Below are positions 58,872-64,000 of a DNA stretch of 64,000 nt, one piece after another (position 1 is the first letter of the stretch; the number at the start of each line of letters is the position of its first letter). Origin of the DNA: Stenotrophomonas sp. 704A1 (GTDB lineage: Bacteria; Pseudomonadota; Gammaproteobacteria; Xanthomonadales; Xanthomonadaceae); NCBI RefSeq assembly GCF_030549525.1, contig NZ_CP130831.1, positions 893,501 to 957,500 on the forward strand, written 5' to 3'. The notes beneath the pieces are model-generated. The model did no database searches. It was not told the origin of the DNA and saw nothing but the letters and a program-made list of their open reading frames with translations. The position numbers and the translations under genes were made by a program.

Positions 58872-60959
58872 TTACAGCCCCTGCATCAAGGCCATCTGCG
58901 CCGAATGCGGCGCTTCGTCGTGGGCCGGCGAGCGCTTGTGGTAGATGCCGTCGGCATCCAGCTCCCAGGCGTTGAGGTTGTCGTCGAGGTAGTTCTGCAG
59001 CACCTCGCGGTAGACCCGCTTGGCCAGTGCCGGGTCGAGGATCGGGAAGCAGGTTTCCACCCGGCGCAGCAGGTTGCGCTCCAGCCAGTCGGCACTGGCG
59101 CAGTACAGTTCCGGCGCGCCATCGTTGCCGAACCAGTACACGCGGCTGTGCTCCAGGAAACGGCCGACGATCGAACGCACGCGGATGTTGTCCGATACAC
59201 CCGGCACGCCCGGGCGCAGGGTGCACGCGCCGCGGATGATGAGGTCGATCTGCACCCCGGCCTGCGACGCGGCGTACAGCGCACGGATCACCTGCGCCTC
59301 GTTGAGGGCGTTCATCTTGGCGATGATCCGCGCCGGCCGTCCGGCGGCGGCGATGCGGGTCTCGCGCTCGATGCGGGCCAGGATGCCGGTATGCAGGGTG
59401 AACGGCGACTGCAGCAGGCGCTTGAGCTTCATCTTCGAGGCCAGCCCGGACAGCTGCTGGAACAACAGGTGCACGTCGTTGCCGATGTCGGCATCGGCGG
59501 TGATCAGGCTCAGGTCGGTGTACGCGCGGGCGGTGCCGCTGTGGTAATTGCCGGTGCCCAGGTGCACGTAGCGGCGCAGCTTGCGGCCCTCGCGGCGCAC
59601 GATCAGCAGCATCTTGGCGTGGGTCTTGAAGCCGACCACGCCATACACCACCTGCACGCCGGCCTCCTGCAGGCGGTCGGCCAGGCCCAGGTTGGCCTCT
59701 TCATCGAAGCGCGCGCGCAGTTCCACCACCACCGTCACATCCTTGCCGGCACGCGCGGCCTGGATCAGTGCGTCGACGATCTGCGAATCCTTGCCGGTGC
59801 GGTACAGGGTCTGCTTGATCGCCAGCACGTTCGGATCCAGCGCGGCTTGGCGGATCAGGTCGAGCACCGCCGCGAAGGCATCGAACGGGTGGTGCAGCAG
59901 CAGGTCCTGGCGGGCCACGGTCTCGAAGATCCCATCGCTGTCGCGCAGCGTGCGCGGGGTCATCGGCGGGTACTTCAGATCCGGCTGCGCGATCAGGTCG
60001 TACAGCTGGATGATGCGGTTGAGGTTGACCGGCCCGTCGATGCGGTACACCGCGTTCTCGGTCAGGCCGAAGTTCTGCAGCAGGGTCCGTACGATGTCGC
60101 GCGGCATGTCCTGGGCGATTTCCAGCCGGACCGCCGGGCGATAGCCGCGGTCGACCAGCTCGTCGCGCAGCGCCAGCGCCAGGTTCTCCACTTCCTCCTC
60201 GTCCACCACCAGCTCGGAATTGCGGGTGACGCGGAACTGGTAGGCGCCCTGGACTTCCAGCCCCGGGAACAGCTCATCGACGAAGGTGGACAGCACCGAG
60301 GACAGGAACACGAAGTTCTGCGGGCCGCCGAGCTTTTCCGGCAGCTGGATGATGCGCGGCAGCGAACGCGGCGCGCGCACGATGGCGAGGTGGCCGGCGC
60401 GGCCGAATGCATCGGTGCCCTTCAGCACCACGACGATGTTCAGCGACTTGTTGAGGATCTTCGGGAACGGATGCACCGGGTCCAGGCCCAGCGGTGACAG
60501 CACCGGCATGATCTCGTTGCGGAAGTACGCGCGCAGCCAGCGCTTCTGGCGATGGCTCCAGGAGTGGCGGCCCAGCACGCCGATGCCGGCCTCGGCCAGC
60601 GCCGGGCGCAGTGTCTCGTTCCAGCAGCGGTACTGCTGGTCCACCAGCTGGGCGGCGCGGTCATGGATGGCATTGAGGATGGCCTGTGGGCCCATACCGT
60701 CCGGTGCCGGTGGCAGGCCGAACTCCTGCGCATGGCGCACCGCGGCCGCGCGGATCTCGAAGAATTCGTCGAGGTTGGTGCAGGAGATGCACATGAAGCG
60801 CAGCCGCTCCAGCAGCGGCACCTGCGGGTCCATCGCCTGCGCCAGCACGCGGAAGTTGAAATCCAGCTGCGACAGTTCGCGGTTGATGTACAGGGCCGGG
60901 TCACGCAACGGATCGCTGTCCGGGCTCACGGGGAGAGGGAGGGATCCGAGGCTGCTCAT
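58872..60959 (-). CDS. ppk: polyphosphate kinase 1
   Basis: 695 residues, the family length. The N-terminal INRELSQLDFNFRVLAQAMD and FMCISCTNLDEFFEIRAAAV are typical. THAKMLLIVRREG holds the phospho-acceptor His of the HKD-like site and RFLEHSRVYWFGN the second conserved His; GTGNYHSGTARAYTDLSLIT lies between. It makes polyphosphate from ATP reversibly. Its start is 4 nt from the phoR stop, so phoR and ppk are translationally linked. Confidence 0.97.
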   Translation of the reverse strand: MSSLGSLPLPVSPDSDPLRDPALYINRELSQLDFNFRVLAQAMDPQVPLLERLRFMCISCTNLDEFFEIRAAAVRHAQEFGLPPAPDGMGPQAILNAIHDRAAQLVDQQYRCWNETLRPALAEAGIGVLGRHSWSHRQKRWLRAYFRNEIMPVLSPLGLDPVHPFPKILNKSLNIVVVLKGTDAFGRAGHLAIVRAPRSLPRIIQLPEKLGGPQNFVFLSSVLSTFVDELFPGLEVQGAYQFRVTRNSELVVDEEEVENLALALRDELVDRGYRPAVRLEIAQDMPRDIVRTLLQNFGLTENAVYRIDGPVNLNRIIQLYDLIAQPDLKYPPMTPRTLRDSDGIFETVARQDLLLHHPFDAFAAVLDLIRQAALDPNVLAIKQTLYRTGKDSQIVDALIQAARAGKDVTVVVELRARFDEEANLGLADRLQEAGVQVVYGVVGFKTHAKMLLIVRREGRKLRRYVHLGTGNYHSGTARAYTDLSLITADADIGNDVHLLFQQLSGLASKMKLKRLLQSPFTLHTGILARIERETRIAAAGRPARIIAKMNALNEAQVIRALYAASQAGVQIDLIIRGACTLRPGVPGVSDNIRVRSIVGRFLEHSRVYWFGNDGAPELYCASADWLERNLLRRVETCFPILDPALAKRVYREVLQNYLDDNLNAWELDADGIYHKRSPAHDEAPHSAQMALMQGL

Positions 60960-60963
60960 GGCG

Positions 60964-62295
60964 TCACTCTTCGATGGAGGTCAGGGGGGCGGACTCACGC
61001 GGTCGCACGTGGTCGGCATCGAAATGGCAGGCGAATACCGAACCCTTGCCGACCTCGCTGTCGATCTCCAGCCGCGCGTGGTGCAGGCCGAGGATGTGCT
61101 TGACGATGGACAGGCCCAGGCCGGTGCCGCCGCTCTCGCGCGAGCGGCTGCTGGAAACACGGTAGAAGCGTTCGGTCAGCCGCGGCAGGTGGGTGGCCGG
61201 GATGCCGTAGCCGGTATCGCGTACCGCCAGTACCGCGCCATCGCCTTCGCGACGGAACTCCACCGCGATGCGGCCGCCGGCCGGGGTGTAGCGCACGGCG
61301 TTGGTCACCAGGTTGGAGAAGGCGCTGTGCAGTTCCTTGGTCGAGCCCTGCAGGTCCACGCCGGCCAGGTCGTCGATGCTGATCTGGTGGCGGCCCTGGC
61401 TGTGCGCTTCGGCTTCGCGGCGCAGCGTCGCCAGCATCGGCTGCATGGCCACGGTCTCTTCCTCGCTGTGCTCCTGCGATTCCAGCCGCGACAGCGTCAG
61501 CAGGTCTTCCACCAGCTGGGCCATGCGCTGGCTCTGCTTGCGCATCTCCTCGAGCATCGGACCGGTTCCGGGGAAATCCTCGGGGTCCATCATGTCCAGG
61601 TAGCCGTGGACCACGGTGAGCGGCGTGCGCAGTTCATGTGAAACGTTGGCCACGAAATCGCGGCGCACCTGCTCCAGGCGCAGCAGCTTGCTGACATCGC
61701 GTGCGATCAGCAGCCAGTAGTCGGAAGAATAGGGGATCAGCCGCAGGTTCAGGCGGATGGCTGCATCGACCGGCGAGGGCACATCCAGGATCGGCTCGGC
61801 ATTGCGCCCACCGGCCAGCCAGTGCGCCAGCGGCATCGGTTGCAGCCGTTCGACCAGCGCTTCGCCCAGGTCGCCGGGGTGATGCAGGCCGAGCAGGGCG
61901 GTGGCCGCTTCGTTGAACCACTGCACGCGCTGGCTGTTGCGGTCCAGCACCACCACTGCGTCAGGCAGCGCGGCGGCGGCGGCGCGGTAGCTGCGCAGCA
62001 TGTCCAGCAGGCGGCGCTTGCGTACGCGCATCTCCACCTGGTTGCGGTACAGCAGGCGGTCCAGTTCGTTCCAGACACCGGTCCCTTCGGCGGCCGTGTC
62101 CCAGCGCTGGCGGGCGGTCAGCCGACGCAGCACGCGGCGCAGGCGCCAGTAGTGCCAGACCAGGGTGGCCAGCGCTGCCAGCGCGATGCACAGCCAGAAA
62201 TGCCCGGTGAATCCTCCGGCCAGGCCGGCCAACAGCAACACCATGGCCACGGTGGCCAGTGTCTTCAACCAGGCAGAGCGGATGTGGCGGGGCAT
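60964..62295 (-). CDS. phoR: phosphate regulon sensor histidine kinase PhoR
   Basis: 443 residues. Two membrane helices at about residues 10-50, a PAS-like domain (ALPDAVVVLDRNSQRVQWFN), and the kinase core: H-box NVSHELRTPLTVVHGYLDMM, N-box NLVTNAVRYTPAGG, G-boxes DTGYGIPATH and GGTGLGLSIVKHIL. PhoR has no large periplasmic loop, consistent with sensing through the Pst/PhoU system. It is downstream of phoB and overlaps a common transcript with ppk. A TATAAC near 62344 could be an internal promoter. Confidence 0.94.
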   Translation of the reverse strand: MPRHIRSAWLKTLATVAMVLLLAGLAGGFTGHFWLCIALAALATLVWHYWRLRRVLRRLTARQRWDTAAEGTGVWNELDRLLYRNQVEMRVRKRRLLDMLRSYRAAAAALPDAVVVLDRNSQRVQWFNEAATALLGLHHPGDLGEALVERLQPMPLAHWLAGGRNAEPILDVPSPVDAAIRLNLRLIPYSSDYWLLIARDVSKLLRLEQVRRDFVANVSHELRTPLTVVHGYLDMMDPEDFPGTGPMLEEMRKQSQRMAQLVEDLLTLSRLESQEHSEEETVAMQPMLATLRREAEAHSQGRHQISIDDLAGVDLQGSTKELHSAFSNLVTNAVRYTPAGGRIAVEFRREGDGAVLAVRDTGYGIPATHLPRLTERFYRVSSSRSRESGGTGLGLSIVKHILGLHHARLEIDSEVGKGSVFACHFDADHVRPRESAPLTSIEE

Positions 62296-62400
62296 TGCAG
62301 TCTCGTCGAGGGGTGCGGCGGCTCACGCAGGTGAACCGTGGGTTATAGCAGAGTTGCCGACGCCGGCACCGCCAGGTGTCCGGCGCCGGCACGACGAAAC

Positions 62401-63090
62401 TCAGGTCGCGGTGGAAAAGCGGTAACCGGCGCCGCGCACGGTCTGCACCATGTTCTCGGCGTTGAACGGTTCCAGCGTCTTGCGCAGGCGGCGGATGTGC
62501 ACGTCGATGGTGCGCTCCTCCACGTACACGCTGCCGCCCCACACGTGGTCCAGCAGCTGGGCGCGGGTGTACACGCGCTCGGGGTGGGTCATGAAGAAGT
62601 GCAGCAGGCGGTATTCGGTCGGTCCGATCGGCACCGGCTGGTCATTGGCGAACACCCGGTGGGCGGCGCCGTCGATACGGATCGGGCCGACCGCCACGCT
62701 GCCGTCCTCGTCGTCGTCGCGGGCGCGGCGCATCACCGCACGGATGCGCGCGAGCAGCTCGCGTGCCGAGAACGGCTTCACCACGTAATCGTCGACGCCG
62801 GCTTCCAGGCCGCCGACGCGATCGTTCTCTTCGCCGCGGGCGGTCAGCATGATGATCGGCACTTCGCGGGTCAGGGTTTCCTTGCGCCAGCGGCGGGCCA
62901 GATCCAGGCCGCTGGTGCCGGGCAGCATCCAGTCCAGCAGGATCAGATCGGGGACGCGGTCGGCGATCGCGGTCTGGGCCTCGCGGGCGTCACCGGCGTG
63001 GACAGGTTCGTAGTCGCCCTTGCGGAGGGCGAAGGCGACCATTTCGCGGATCGCGGGCTCGTCATCGACGATCAGGATGCGTTTCTGCAC
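62401..63090 (-). CDS. phoB: phosphate regulon response regulator PhoB
   Basis: 229 residues from GTG 63090. The receiver domain has Asp9/Asp10 and the phosphorylated Asp53 (LILLDWMLPG), the Thr in IIMLTARG and the Lys in VVKPFSARELL. The OmpR-type winged helix includes PTEYRLLHFFMTHPERVYTR and VEERTIDVHIRRLRKTL. PhoB activates phosphate-starvation genes. A Pho-box-like direct repeat lies 53-70 nt upstream, consistent with autoregulation. Confidence 0.95.
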   Translation of the reverse strand: MQKRILIVDDEPAIREMVAFALRKGDYEPVHAGDAREAQTAIADRVPDLILLDWMLPGTSGLDLARRWRKETLTREVPIIMLTARGEENDRVGGLEAGVDDYVVKPFSARELLARIRAVMRRARDDDEDGSVAVGPIRIDGAAHRVFANDQPVPIGPTEYRLLHFFMTHPERVYTRAQLLDHVWGGSVYVEERTIDVHIRRLRKTLEPFNAENMVQTVRGAGYRFSTAT

Positions 63091-63142
63091 GAGGGCACCG
63101 TAGGGCTCGGTTACTGGACTGGTGCCAGTAGACTACGGTTTG

Positions 63143-63160
63143 ATGACATGTTTGTGACTA
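63143..63160 (-). promoter_or_regulatory. Pho-box-like site upstream of phoB
   Basis: On the minus strand the 18 nt read TAGTCAC-AAAC-ATGTCAT: two 7-nt half sites with a 4-nt spacer, the architecture of the PhoB box (CTGTCAT-N4-CTGTCAT). The second half matches 6 of 7, the first 4 of 7. The repeat period is 11 nt. Location and orientation fit autoregulation of phoB. Confidence 0.6.
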
Positions 63161-63206
63161 CCCGGCCGTCATCTGGCCGGATTGCCATTGATCGGTCATG
63201 CCGCGC

Positions 63207-64000
63207 TCAGCGGCGGTCCAGGTCGGGGTCCTGCACGCCCTGCCGGCGCAGTTCCAGCACGGTGGGGGTGATCGATTCGATGCGGGCGTCGACCCGGGCG
63301 CGCCCGACATAGTCCAGCGCGGGGTTGCGCTTGAGGGCCTGCAGCTGGATCAGGGCCTGCTCCGGGCGGCCGCCCAGGAACGCGGCTTCGGCGTAGGCCT
63401 CGCTGGCGCGGACGCTGTCGCCGGCAAGCTCGCTGGCGCGGGCGTAACGCTGCTGGAAGACCGGATCGTTACCACTTTGCGACAGCAGCGGGCGCAGCAT
63501 CGCCTGGGCGCGCTGGCCGGCCTCGCGGCCGCCCTGTTCGTTCAGGATCTCGGCATAGGTCAAGGCCACCGGCCGGCTGTTGGGATGCTCACGCAGCAGC
63601 TGCTCGAACCGGGTGTTGGCCTGCGCCGGCTGGCCGGCACGCGATTCCGCTTCGGCCAGGGCCAGGGCGATCCACAGGCTGTCGCGGTGGGTCCCGAGCA
63701 GGTCGGCCAGGGTCTGCCGCGCCTGGCCGGCGCCCTGGCGGCCGCCGCGCATCGTGGCCAGGGCCTGGCCGTAGCGCTGTGCGTCGTTCAGGCCGTCCTT
63801 CTGGCGCCGCGCCAGGTCGGCGTACTCGCGCTCCAGTTCCGCCGTGCTGTCGGCGCTGAGCACGCGCAGGCGCTCGCGGGCCCAATCGAAGTCACCGCTG
63901 GCGCCACGGCTCAGCTGGCCGATCGGCAGGCGCAGCACGCTGCCGGGCAGCAGCGGGTTGCTGCCGCGCAGCAGCGGGTCGCCCAGCGTCGGGTCGGCCG
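63207..64000 (-). CDS. M48-type metalloprotease/chaperone BepA-like, C-terminal part (partial)
   Basis: Runs off the window; about 264 C-terminal residues are present. It starts within ADPTLGDPLLRGSNPLLPGS, continues LRLPIGQLSRGASGDFDWAR and then tetratricopeptide-like helices (ALALAEAESRAGQPAQANTR, RYARASELAGDSVRASEAYA). This is the TPR domain of BepA/YfgC-type periplasmic proteases that aid LptD assembly and outer membrane quality control. The catalytic HExxH domain would lie beyond the edge, so the name rests on the TPR part only. Confidence 0.75.
   Translation of the reverse strand, partial: ADPTLGDPLLRGSNPLLPGSVLRLPIGQLSRGASGDFDWARERLRVLSADSTAELEREYADLARRQKDGLNDAQRYGQALATMRGGRQGAGQARQTLADLLGTHRDSLWIALALAEAESRAGQPAQANTRFEQLLREHPNSRPVALTYAEILNEQGGREAGQRAQAMLRPLLSQSGNDPVFQQRYARASELAGDSVRASEAYAEAAFLGGRPEQALIQLQALKRNPALDYVGRARVDARIESITPTVLELRRQGVQDPDLDRR

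Overview
The window looks like a chromosomal segment of a GC-rich gammaproteobacterium of the Xanthomonadaceae, most probably Stenotrophomonas (maltophilia group). Evidence: the protein sequences read like xanthomonad orthologues; many intergenic gaps carry GTAG-headed palindromes of the SMAG/REP type known from S. maltophilia; and there are TonB-dependent receptors, a TorF-type porin and an S46 dipeptidyl-peptidase typical of this group. I found no tRNA, rRNA, CRISPR, insertion sequence or prophage. Everything named is inferred by reading the sequence; no database search was run.

Layout. 1-10360: the end of the S10 operon (rpsC 3' end, rplP, rpmC, rpsQ), the spc operon (rplN-rplX-rplE-rpsN-rpsH-rplF-rplR-rpsE-rpmD-rplO-secY) and the alpha operon (rpsM-rpsK-rpsD-rpoA-rplQ), all on +. 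Five internal gaps are unusually long and hold strong hairpins, including a terminator-like stem before rpsH, a 345-nt leader before rpsM and two mutually exclusive hairpins before rplQ. rpmJ is not between secY and rpsM. 10490-22800: housekeeping genes (dsbB, a TonB receptor, class II DAHP synthase, an MscS-type channel, a lipoprotein amidase, typA, a cyclophilin, mdh, an RluA-type pseudouridine synthase). 22800-23430: a 634-bp gene-free composite of nested foldback repeats in front of prpE. 23430-32550: prpE, a two-gene unit with a SUFU-domain protein, a glutathione transferase, a SleB-type hydrolase, FadH, a YczE-type membrane protein and a zinc-less alcohol dehydrogenase. 32900-41830: ompA; a pseudouridine synthase flanked by two exported proteins that share a 29-residue module; kbl and tdh (threonine catabolism) separated by a TorF-type porin; and an S46 dipeptidyl-peptidase. 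42000-48260: phosphatase-folC, then SPOR protein-cvpA-purF-DUF455. 48300-53770: an orphan DUF2235 lipase-like protein, a secreted metalloprotease, lpxH, and a PAP2 phosphatase with a glycosyltransferase. 53930-64000: a large TonB receptor, then a phosphate/polyphosphate island (ppx, ppk, phoR, phoB) with a Pho-box-like site before phoB, and the 3' part of a BepA-like gene.

Functional links. The first 10 kb builds ribosomes, the SecYEG pore and the RNA polymerase alpha subunit. The last 7 kb senses phosphate through PhoR/PhoB and makes and degrades polyphosphate through Ppk and Ppx. Kbl and Tdh together convert threonine to glycine and acetyl-CoA. The best leads for something undescribed are the paired secreted proteins at 34215-34727 and 35642-35980, the hairpin-rich leaders in the ribosomal operons, the composite repeat upstream of prpE, and the SUFU two-gene unit.
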